A stretch of DNA of 7,862 nt, from NCBI GenBank assembly GCA_016781705.1, contig JADDPV010000085.1, positions 1-7,862 on the forward strand. The letters are read 5' to 3'. A model generated the notes under the pieces. It ran no database searches, was not told the origin of the DNA, and worked only from the letters and a program-made list of their open reading frames with translations. Made by a program: the position numbers and the translations under genes. The DNA comes from Rubrobacter sp. GTDB taxonomy: Bacteria; Actinomycetota; Rubrobacteria; Rubrobacterales; Rubrobacteraceae. Of this stretch, positions 1-5,843 are shown piece by piece; position 1 is the stretch's first letter, and each line of letters starts with the position of its first letter.

Positions 1-542
1 CACGGCGTCCAGCGCCCGACCCATCGCACCGATCAGCGCCTCGCGGGTGCGGGCCTCGGCCTTGCGAAGCAGCCCCTTGACCTTCGAGAAAGCCTGCTGA
101 GATAGGGGTTGAGGTCCGGCGAGTAGGGCGGCAGATACAGCAGCTCGCATCCGGCGGCTTCGACGATCTCCTTCCCCCTGCCGCCCTTGTGGGCGGACAG
201 GTTGTCCATCACCACCACTTGCCCGGGCCTCAAGCTCGGCGCCAGGACGCGCTCGAGGTACGCCTCGAACACCTCCCTCGTCGTTGCGCCCTCGACCGCC
301 AGGTACGGGCCCAACCCTCGGCCGGTGATGCTGGCCAGCAGGGTCTCACGTTCTTGCCCCAGTTGCGCGGGGCGCTGGCCGGGGCCCTTTCGCCCTTACG
401 CGACCACGCGTAGAGGGGAGAGAGCGAGGTGTTGGAGCCCATCTCGTCCACGAACACCAGCCGTTCGGCGCACACCTCGCCCGCCACCAAAGCCCGCCAA
501 GCGGCCTTCAAGAACTCGTCGCGCTCCGCCGCTCCCACCGAT
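1..542 (-). pseudogene. IS630-family transposase, C-terminal part, frameshifted and interrupted
   Basis: This is the catalytic half of an IS630-type DDE transposase. Read from 542 downwards it encodes SVGAAERDEFLKAAWR, then LVFVDEMG with the first catalytic Asp, then YAWSRKGERA and PRNWGKN. Near 344-347 two extra bases (GTGAGACCC where GTGACCC is expected) shift the frame. The protein continues in another frame as LLASITGRGLGPYLAVEG and VVVMDNLSAHK (second Asp), up to LPPYSPDLNP. A second lesion at about 97-107 replaces the expected NP-I-E sequence, so the catalytic Glu is lost. The frame then resumes as QQAFSKVKGLLRKAEARTREAL and runs off the window edge. The N-terminal remainder lies at 1734-1931, beyond the inserted IS110 element. 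The family assignment rests on the D, D and SPDLNP motifs. With two frameshifts, a lost Glu and an insertion, it cannot encode an active enzyme. Confidence 0.88.
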
Positions 543-555
543 GCTCCTATGTTTG

Positions 556-1503
556 TCAAGGGGCCGACGTAGGCGCCGGTAGCCCCGTGGTAGGTGAGGC
601 GAGAACCCGGTAGATCTCGCGGGCGACGTAGCGCTTGAGGCAGCGGAGGATCTCCCCCTTGCTCTTGCCCCCGGCGGTGCGCCTGGCGACGTACTCGCGG
701 GTGCGTTCGTCCCAGTTCCTCAGCCTTTCGGGGTTGTCCCCGGCCGCAACCAGCAACGAAGCCGCCGTCTCGGTGCCCACGCCCCTGAGCGCGACCAGGG
801 CGGGCGCGGCCTCGGCGACCAACCGCTCGAGTTGCTCGTCGAGTTCAGCGATCTCATCCGAGAGCCACCGGTGACGCCGGGCGATGGACCTCATAGCCAT
901 CTTGGTCGCCGCCGTCGGATCGGCGGGGCGCCGACCGGGGCGCAAGCGCGCGGCGGCGGACACGAGCTTGGCCGTCGAAAGCCCCCTCAACTCGGTCCGC
1001 AGCTCCTCCGAGGCCGTGAAGACCAGCGCGCGCAGCTGGTTGGCGGCCTGCGTGCGCGCCTTGACCGCCGAGCGGCGAGCGACGCGCAAGGCCCGTAGCA
1101 TCTCGACCGTCCCGTCCGCGGACTTCGGCTGGCCGACGGCGGTCCAGGCCTGCACCGCCCTGGCGGCCGACTCGGCGTCGGCCGTGTCGTGTTTGCCGAA
1201 CCTGCGCCTGTGTTGGCGGTTGGGGCGGTTTACCTCCACAACCTCCGCGCCCGCGGACCGGAGGTGGCGGGCGAGCCCCGCGCCGAAGCTACCGCTTCCC
1301 TCCACACCGACCCGATCCAGCGCACCGAAGCCTTCGGCCCAGGCGACGATCTCGGCGTAGCCGGCCTCCGTTGTCGGCACGCTCTTGCTCCCGAGGCGTC
1401 TCCCTAACTGGTCGAGGGCCACCGCGACGTGCACGTCCGCGTGGGTGTCGATCCCGAGCGTGACGAGCACCTCGGCGGCGTTCGAAGGGGCCAACGGGTC
1501 CAC
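556..1503 (-). pseudogene. IS110-family transposase with internal in-frame deletion
   Basis: This is a 315-residue reading frame for a DEDD/serine recombinase-type transposase. I chose the GTG at 1503 because AGGAG lies just upstream on the minus strand and the product then begins MDPLAPSNAAEVLVTLGIDT, close to the family start; the open frame extends further upstream without support. The DEDD residues are visible: D19 (GIDTH), E68 (GVEGSG), D106 and D109 (GKHDTADAE). The C-terminal domain starts normally (LRGVGTETAASLLVAAGDNPERL, about 238-261) but jumps at residues 262-264 straight to WDERTREYVARR, the segment that follows the catalytic Ser region in relatives. I estimate that about 45-50 residues are missing, including the Ser motif and the RLNRGG-like stretch. 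The frame is kept, so a protein could still be made, but I expect no recombination activity. Confidence 0.85.
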
Positions 1504-1731
1504 GATCTCTCCTCTCGCCGAAGGGCACCGACCTGCGCGGCCGATCCGGAGACGGTGGACAAGACTGTGACGGGACCCGCTGGGGCGAGCTCCTATGAGG
1601 TCACGTCCGACTCCGGCGGGCGGCAGCGCGACGCCCGCCGAGCGGGCCGACGAATCGCTGGAAAGGCACAAAGCCCTCTTTTTTTCGGGTCAGACCAGCC
1701 AAGCTAGACGTCGCGGCTACCATGGTCCCAA
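1504..1731 (-). ncRNA. Candidate bridge-RNA region (leading end of the IS110 element)
   Basis: These 228 bases lie between the element's leading end and the transposase start and contain no gene. In IS110-group elements this region encodes the bridge RNA that pairs with donor and target DNA. On the minus strand, 1607-1600 (GACGTGAC) can pair with 1571-1563 (GTCACAGTC, one bulged A), enclosing a 28-base loop. In that loop, 1597-1589 reads CATAGGAGC, identical to the element's trailing end at 551-543. Further along, 1585-1579 reads CCCCAGC, which pairs at 6 of 7 positions with the leading end GCTTGGG (1733-1727). This is the layout expected of a donor-binding loop with left and right donor guides. 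GC-rich hairpins around 1617-1645 lie upstream of it. I could not find convincing target guides. The RNA's ends and its expression are unknown. Confidence 0.5.
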
Positions 1732-1733
1732 GC

Positions 1734-1931
1734 CTCACAGCCTTTTTTGAACGTCCAGCCGAGCTTGCGCACGGCCCTGCTCATGGTGGAGACGGAGACC
1801 CTCACGCCGCGCTCGTTCTCCCACAGCTCGCAATGACGCTCCAGCGTCGCCTCTTGGTTCTCTTCGAGCTGCTTCCAAAGGGCGCGCCTCTCCTCGACGC
1901 TTACGCAGAGATGGAGGGGGTGCGTCCCCAT
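1734..1931 (-). pseudogene. IS630-family transposase, N-terminal fragment
   Basis: Read on the minus strand this encodes VEERRALWKQLEENQEATLE, then RHCELWENERGVRVSVSTMSRAVRKLGWTFKK, the linker and second helix-turn-helix region typical of IS630 transposases. It then enters IS110 sequence at 1733. Its continuation is the fragment at 542-1; across the insertion the frame is intact. The first helix-turn-helix (normally about 50-60 residues upstream) is not recognisable above the ATG at 1931, so the 5' end is also lost or heavily decayed. The ATG at 1931 is only the first in-frame start, with no clear ribosome binding site. Confidence 0.8.
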
Positions 1932-2000
1932 AATCGCTAATTCTCAGTGCCGCCGAGTAGTCGGAACGATGCCTCGGGAAGGCCACCCATGCGCACGATC

Positions 2001-2097
2001 GGGGTGAACCCGAAGCTCCTACTCTTAGCCCGTATTATTCATGAGACCGCTATCCGCTTCCAAGGTTGCGGAGGATTTCTCGGGCAGTGTTCACCCT
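2001..2097. repeat. Inverted repeat GGGTGAAC/GTTCACCC bounding about 96 bp
   Basis: GGGTGAAC at 2002-2009 is the perfect inverse of GTTCACCC at 2089-2096. The pairing continues inward as CCGA (2010-2013) against TCGG (2080-2083), after a five-base offset on the right arm. The 80 bases between the arms have no coding character and are less GC-rich. This could be a small non-autonomous element, two ends left by a deleted insertion sequence, or a long-loop hairpin. The rest of the gene-free stretch from 1932 to 2199 shows nothing else I can name. Confidence 0.4.
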
Positions 2098-2199
2098 TCT
2101 AGCTAATCACCTGCTCGAAGCGTATCTCTGGCGCGCCCTGGGTCAGCAGGGCACGAAAGCATAATTCCTTCACGTGTGTATATTGGACACGACTCTTCG

Positions 2200-2411
2200 A
2201 TCCTGTTGTGCACACACGACATGGACGAGGCCGAGGAGCTCTGGACCGCATCGGCATCATGGTGGACGGCAGAGTAGTCGCCCTCGACGAACCCGAGGCG
2301 CTCAAGCGCCGCTATGCCGCCACGGCAGGGGGGCCTCTGCCCACCCTGGAAGAGACGTTTATGACCGCGACCGGGCTCTCCGTCGAGGAGGCTTCGGCCG
2401 AGAAGGAGTAA
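2200..2411 (+). pseudogene. ABC transporter ATP-binding protein, 3' remnant with frameshift
   Basis: Only the C-terminal end of an ABC ATPase survives. The frame opening at 2200 encodes ILLCTHDMDEAEEL, the H-loop (switch His) followed by the DMDEAEEL helix that comes after it in many drug or polysaccharide export ATPases. One base is missing near 2243 (GAGCTCTG-GACCGC), so the remainder is in the next frame: DRIGIMVDGRVVALDEPEAL, then LPTLEETFMTATG, ending in TAA at 2409. Walker A, Q-loop, signature and Walker B are absent, so the gene was truncated at about 2190-2200, where rearranged DNA begins. The permease start lies 4 bases after the stop, the usual ATPase-permease pairing. Confidence 0.8.
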
Positions 2412-2415
2412 GAAG

Positions 2416-2555
2416 ATGGATGTTGGGAGACCACCCAAACCTTTGTGGCTCTCGGAGCTCGTCGCCGTCTGGGGCTACGTGCAGAGAAACTACTTTCTGA
2501 CCAAGCGTTACCTTATGTGGGAGATCGTCTGGCTCGTCTACGTGACGATCAACGC
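2416..2555 (+). pseudogene. ABC-2 type permease, 5' remnant
   Basis: The ATG at 2416 follows AAGGAG (2403-2408) with 7-base spacing, inside the end of the ATPase gene, so the two were translationally linked. The first 47 or so residues, including WLSELVAVWGYVQRNYFLTK and RYLMWEIVWLVYVTINA, look like the cytoplasmic N-terminus and first membrane helix of an ABC-2 type permease. After about 2555 the frame turns into low-complexity Gly/Pro/Ala text and stops at 2667, which marks a rearrangement joint. All later membrane helices are missing. The transporter's substrate cannot be inferred. Confidence 0.7.
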
Positions 2556-3003
2556 AAAGAGCCGCAACGACGCTCTCGTTCCGGGCGGTGCTGCCCCGGG
2601 ATGGGGAGGCGAGGGTGGAGGTCGTGGCATAGCCTCGCAGAGGCTCGGGCTGTTGACGAGGTCGTAGTTGAAGGTATGGCGCGCCCCGGCCCCTGCTCGC
2701 CCAGATGATGGTCTCGTGGGCATGGCCCACGTTAGTTAGGACAATGCTGGAAGTCGCGTTTCGAGCGGTCGTCGACCGTGCCGGAGTCGCCTCGGTATTG
2801 GAAGCGATCGCTGACCGCTGATGCACACCTTAGCGGTAAAGGCGCCCGCGCAAGGCCGGATCGCCTCGGCGATGCCCCGGGTTGTGGACCCGCCCCTGGG
2901 GCGCGGGCGGCGATCTCGCGTCGCGGTTCGTCTACAATCCCCGGACTGTTACTGACCGGCGAACGACGCCCCGCGAGGGGACGGGATACGGGGTTGTGTT
3001 TCG
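2556..3003. other. Gene-free rearranged stretch upstream of the membrane protein gene
   Basis: I see no convincing gene in these 448 bases. The stretch begins at the breakpoint of the permease fragment and includes repeat copy A (2725-2773). Short open frames on both strands have Pro/Arg/Gly-rich out-of-frame composition. Two short frames in it (ending 2627 and 2822) resemble gene tails rather than genes. A TACAAT hexamer at 2933-2938 could be a -10 box for the gene at 3004, but no -35 box lies at a suitable distance. Confidence 0.5.
2725..2773 (+). repeat. Direct repeat, copy A (38/49 identical to copy B)
   Basis: The segment starts GCCCACG, contains AGGACAATGCTGGAAGT, and ends in GTC. It aligns without gaps to 4821-4869, with 11 mismatches. 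In the frame of the internal ATG (2744) it reads PTLVRTMLEVAFRAVV, against PTQLRTMPEVAFRTAV in copy B. Several mismatches are synonymous or conservative, so the repeat may be a piece of an old coding sequence, possibly from an insertion sequence. The two copies bracket the 577-residue membrane protein gene. Confidence 0.6.
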
Positions 3004-4737
3004 GTGGACTCGGCTTTTGGGCGCAGAAAGCAGGCCGCTCGCACCGCGGGTAGACCAGGGACGCACCTACTGACGCTCCTGCTATACGGCGCCCTGGCTA
3101 CGATCTTCACCTACCCTTTAGTCCTGAACCTTGATCGGGTGAACGGGTCGGGCGACCCGGCGGTGATGGTCTGGAGCATGGCCTGGATCTCACACGCCCT
3201 GACCACCGACCCCGCCACGCTCTACGGGGCGAACATCCTCCACCCCACCCCCGACGCCCTGGCCCACACCGACCTGCTGCTGACGAGCGCCCTCTTTGCC
3301 GCCCCCTTCTTCCTGCTCACCGGCAACGCCCTCCTCGGCTTCAACGTCGTCATGCTCCTCACCTACGTCCTCTCCGGTTACGCGACCTTCTTGCTCGTCC
3401 GGAGGCTGCTCTCGGGCAGGCCGTACGCGGCGCACGCGGCCCTCTTCGCCGGGGCGCTCTACGCCTTCTGCCCCTACAGGCTCGCCCACGTGGCGCAGCT
3501 CAACACCATGACCACCTACTGGCTGCCCCTGATCCTGCTGTTCGTGCACCGCTACCTCGAAGACGGCCGCCCCCGCGACCTAGCGCTGGTAGCCCTCTTC
3601 TTCTCCCTGAACGCCCTCTCCGGCCTCTACTACGGCGCTTTCGCCGCCCTGATGGCGGTCCTGTTCTTCGTCTTTTGGTCCCTCATCCACCGCGAGGCGC
3701 CGAAGGCACGCGAACTCATCTACGGCGTCCCCGTCTTCGGTGCCGCGGCGGCCCTGCTCGCGGCCCTCCTCTGGCCCTACCTCGCCCGCAGCGGCGGCGC
3801 GGACCGCGCCTGGGACATAGCCAACGTCGCCTACTACTCCTTCGAACCGGCGGCCCTTCTGACGTCGCCGCCCCAGAGCCTCCTGCTGGGCTGGACGGGC
3901 GAGGCCTTCGGCATCACCGCCGAGAACGGCAAGCCCGCCTACGAGCTCATGCTTTACCCAGGCCTCGCGGCCTCCCTGCTCGCCTCCTACGCGCTGCTTC
4001 GGCGCTCCGCCTCCCGCACGGAGGCGCTCTACGCCGCGCTCGGCGCCGCCTTCTTCGTGCTCGCGTGGGGACCGCTAGCCCACTGGGGCGACACCGCGGT
4101 TTCGCTCCCCTACCGGCTCCTCTACGAGCATGTCCCCGGCTTCGGCAGCCTGCGCGTCCCTGCGAGGATGTGGGCCATCGTGATGCTCTGCGTCGCGGTC
4201 CTTGCGGCCATGGGCCTGCGGGCCCTCCTGGAGGCCCTTGGGGGACGCCGCGCGCTCGCCACCCTCGCCGCCGTCTCCCTCGTCGCGGCGCTCGAGTTCG
4301 CCCCCGCCCTCCCCCTCGACCGCTACGCCGACCGCGGTCCCCCGTCCCCGGAGCCCGTATATGCCTACCTTGCCAAGAACGCCGGGGACGACGTCGTGGT
4401 CGAGGTCCCGTTCGCCTCGCCCGCGGACCCCTTCCGCGAGACACCCCGCATGTTCCGCTCCACGTGGGGCTTCTGGCGGCTCGTCAACGGCTTCGCCAGC
4501 TACATGCCAGAAGGGTACTGGGAGAGGCGCAACGTCCTGAACTCCTTCCCGGACCCCGAGAGCCTCGCCGAGATGCGCCGCCTCGGCGTCGACTACGTGG
4601 TCGCACACCCGCGGGAGTACGTCGAGGACGGCGTGGACGGCGCCGAGGTCATGCGCCGGGCAGAGCGAGAACCCTCCCTCGAACGCATCGCGGGCGGGGA
4701 CGGGGAAGCGGTGCTCTACCGTATTCCGGGGCCGTGA
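3004..4737 (+). CDS. Multi-pass membrane protein, GT-C glycosyltransferase-like
   Basis: This 577-residue protein is the only clearly intact gene in the left two-thirds. After an Arg/Lys-rich cytoplasmic N-terminus, helix 1 spans about 21-43. An outside loop with D44 and GDP (50-52) and the sequence AVMVWSMAWISHAL follows. About 10-11 more hydrophobic helices extend to about residue 435, then a soluble C-terminal domain (about 440-577) rich in charged residues. Acidic residues in the first outside loop plus this topology suggest a GT-C fold enzyme, which would move sugar from a lipid carrier at the outer membrane face. I see no residue set that fixes the reaction; YfhO-like or unassigned membrane protein are alternatives. 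The GTG at 3004 is the first start after an in-frame stop at 2953 and has no strong ribosome binding site. Codon use is strongly GC-biased. Neighbours on both sides are remnants, so no operon is evident. Confidence 0.72.
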   Translation: MDSAFGRRKQAARTAGRPGTHLLTLLLYGALATIFTYPLVLNLDRVNGSGDPAVMVWSMAWISHALTTDPATLYGANILHPTPDALAHTDLLLTSALFAAPFFLLTGNALLGFNVVMLLTYVLSGYATFLLVRRLLSGRPYAAHAALFAGALYAFCPYRLAHVAQLNTMTTYWLPLILLFVHRYLEDGRPRDLALVALFFSLNALSGLYYGAFAALMAVLFFVFWSLIHREAPKARELIYGVPVFGAAAALLAALLWPYLARSGGADRAWDIANVAYYSFEPAALLTSPPQSLLLGWTGEAFGITAENGKPAYELMLYPGLAASLLASYALLRRSASRTEALYAALGAAFFVLAWGPLAHWGDTAVSLPYRLLYEHVPGFGSLRVPARMWAIVMLCVAVLAAMGLRALLEALGGRRALATLAAVSLVAALEFAPALPLDRYADRGPPSPEPVYAYLAKNAGDDVVVEVPFASPADPFRETPRMFRSTWGFWRLVNGFASYMPEGYWERRNVLNSFPDPESLAEMRRLGVDYVVAHPREYVEDGVDGAEVMRRAEREPSLERIAGGDGEAVLYRIPGP

Positions 4738-5012
4738 GGCTGGACGGGACGCCCCACAGCATCCGGGGGCGAAGCAGGATCATCGTACAGGCCCTGATCC
4801 ACAACGTGGCCTACGCCTGCGCCCACGCAACTAAGGACAATGCCGGAAGTGGCATTCCGAACGGCAGTCAGGCCTAACGGCGAAGTGGAAACGGTAGCCG
4901 TACTTTAGGCATGCGGTAGGAGATAGCATCTGCAAGCCCCCCGAGAAGGCGGAGGCATAGCGCAGACAACAGAGGTCAGAAACGCGGACAAGGGTGTAGG
5001 GCGCGTCAGAGT
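4738..5012. other. Intergenic stretch between convergent genes
   Basis: It lies between the end of the membrane protein gene and the end of the minus-strand PD-(D/E)XK gene. It holds repeat copy B (4821-4869). I found no strong hairpin followed by a T-run that would act as a bidirectional terminator. A 61-codon minus-strand frame (5016-4831) overlaps the upstream stop, but it has no ribosome binding site and reads through the repeat, so I do not call it a gene. Confidence 0.5.
4821..4869 (+). repeat. Direct repeat, copy B
   Basis: This is the partner of 2725-2773, in the same orientation, about 2.1 kb downstream. It begins GCCCACG, contains AGGACAATGCCGGAAGT, and ends in GTC. From the internal ATG (4840) it reads MPEVAFRTAVRPNGEVETVAVL then TAG at 4906, preceded by AAGGACA, which could pass for a weak ribosome binding site. 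The frame is only 22 codons, so I treat it as a remnant and not a gene. Confidence 0.6.
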
Positions 5013-5699
5013 TCAACTCGTTTGTGCATCGGATGGACGAGGGAGCGGGGTGGAGGCCTCATTCCCGACTCTTGCGACGAGGCAGCGGAACGTCCCGTAA
5101 CTTCCGTCGGCAGGGTGCGAGTAGTCCTTCCACCGCACAGCGTAGGATCTCGCGAGCTGGAGCGGTTGTTCTCTTCCACGTTTCGTACCCTCTGATGCGC
5201 CGATACCCCACTCCAGAGCGCCATGTAGCTTGCCTCCTTCGTGAAGCCGGAATTTCACGTCGACCGTGTTGTCGTTGGAAGACCGCGTCCAGTACGAGGG
5301 GTCGTTCGTCAACAGGATCGCGTACCCGGTGGCGTGCGGGGCACGGTCGGCGACGATGTTTTCGACCCGCTGGATGTCCTTGATGAAGTCGTACCTGCCG
5401 ATGTCTTGCGCACTGTGGCTGCGCAAGGCAAACCATTCGTTTCCGACCAGTCCTCGAAACGCTCTGGTCTTGTACTTAAGCTCGATGGCGAGGGCGTCGC
5501 CGTCTTGTTCTATCCAGACGTCGACGTGGAGGGGCTTGTCAGTCCGCGAGACCTCAATAGGGCGCTCCAGACGAACCGAAGCACCGGGCAAGCGTTTGTG
5601 GATCTCCCAGGCGATGGCGTGCTGGAAATCGGCTTCCGAGTGGAATAGGGGGCGCTGTTCAGACAACGCGACAAGAACCTCGGAGATAGATAAGTCCAA
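5013..5699 (-). CDS. PD-(D/E)XK nuclease-fold protein, putative
   Basis: This 228-residue protein has no recognised named family. An N-terminal helix (FQHAIAWEIHKRL, 25-37, with E32) is followed by HVDVWIE (D60) and a strand ending in IELKYK (E73, K75). D60...E73-x-K75 is the PD-(D/E)XK pattern of restriction-type nucleases, and E32 fits the helix Glu many of them have. The rest (about 85-228) includes GRYDFIKDIQRVE and GYAILLTNDPSYW, a Trp/Tyr-bearing segment typical of this fold's core. The start is TTG at 5699, chosen because GGAGG (5711-5707) lies exactly 7 bases upstream, after a TATAAT box. It is divergent from the HNH gene and shares its control region. Anti-phage or DNA-processing nuclease is an inference from fold and neighbours; substrate and activity are unknown. 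Confidence 0.68.
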   Translation of the reverse strand: MDLSISEVLVALSEQRPLFHSEADFQHAIAWEIHKRLPGASVRLERPIEVSRTDKPLHVDVWIEQDGDALAIELKYKTRAFRGLVGNEWFALRSHSAQDIGRYDFIKDIQRVENIVADRAPHATGYAILLTNDPSYWTRSSNDNTVDVKFRLHEGGKLHGALEWGIGASEGTKRGREQPLQLARSYAVRWKDYSHPADGSYGTFRCLVARVGNEASTPLPRPSDAQTS

Positions 5700-5725
5700 A
5701 CCTTAACCTCCGTAACGACCGTAGC

Positions 5726-5748
5726 ATCGCTTGAGGGGAGCGATTATA
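5726..5748 (-). promoter_or_regulatory. Putative promoter -10 box with palindromic operator
   Basis: On the minus strand TATAAT occupies 5748-5743, a perfect -10 hexamer, preceded by TTTG. No good -35 is seen at 16-18 bases upstream (around 5766-5772). Immediately downstream, ATCGCT (5726-5731) and AGCGAT (5739-5744) form a 6-base perfect inverted repeat with a 7-base spacer, overlapping the -10 by two bases. A protein bound there would block the promoter. It would serve the PD-(D/E)XK gene, with a leader of roughly 35 bases before the TTG. Confidence 0.45.
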
Positions 5749-5780
5749 CAAAGCATGCCGACCTCCACACTTTACCTGCG

Positions 5781-5831
5781 CCTACCCAACCTCCCTCGGG
5801 TATACGGGGAGGCCCCGGCGGCAAGGGTAGG
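5781..5831 (+). promoter_or_regulatory. Nested inverted repeat in the leader of the HNH gene
   Basis: The outer arms CCTACCC (5781-5787) and GGGTAGG (5825-5831) are perfect inverses. Nested inside are CCTCCC (5790-5795) and GGGAGG (5807-5812), also perfect, with an 11-base loop. The outer 3' arm abuts the ribosome binding site GAAGGAG (5831-5837), so the fold could limit ribosome access; the same sequence could equally be a protein operator in DNA. It has no T-run and is not a terminator. Confidence 0.45.
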
Positions 5832-5843
5832 AAGGAGAATACA

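Larger units (their letters stand above)
543..1733 (-). mobile_element. IS110-family insertion sequence inserted into the IS630 transposase gene
   Basis: The element reads on the minus strand: a non-coding leading end (1731 down to 1504), the transposase (1503-556), then a short trailing end. IS110 elements lack terminal inverted repeats, so I set the boundaries by joining the flanks. Fusing the sequence above 1733 to that below 543 through one shared GC (1733-1732 or 544-543) gives an uninterrupted in-frame IS630 reading, FKKGCEASVGAAERDE. The length is about 1.19 kb, short for the family because of an internal deletion in the transposase. A TTGACA hexamer lies at 559-554, at the trailing end and overlapping the stop codon. 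Such a -35 at the trailing end is expected in IS110 elements, whose circular form joins the ends to create a promoter. The exact ends could be off by a few bases, because core and guide assignments are inferred. Confidence 0.82.

Noticed and set aside
1504..1671. N-terminal extension of the IS110 transposase to 1671
   Set aside because: The extra 56 residues are Arg/Ser/Gly-rich and overlap the candidate RNA hairpin; the GTG at 1503 has a ribosome binding site and fits the family start.
1664..1687. GGC-acaaa-GCC followed by a T-run on the plus strand as a terminator
   Set aside because: The stem is only 3-4 base pairs; the T-run is more likely part of the IS110 leading end.
2933..2938. TACAAT as a promoter for the membrane protein gene
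   Set aside because: No -35-like sequence at 15-19 bases upstream; a lone hexamer is expected by chance.
4075..4608. Long minus-strand open frames opposite the membrane protein gene
   Set aside because: Low-complexity composition, no ribosome binding sites and no recognisable domain; antisense shadows.
3675..4877. A 400-codon open frame on the plus strand inside and beyond the membrane protein gene
   Set aside because: Arg/Pro/Gly-rich text out of frame with a clearly coding hydrophobic protein; a product of high GC at third positions.
4831..5016. A 61-codon minus-strand frame whose TTG overlaps the stop of the PD-(D/E)XK gene
   Set aside because: No ribosome binding site, runs through repeat copy B, Cys-rich nonsense composition.
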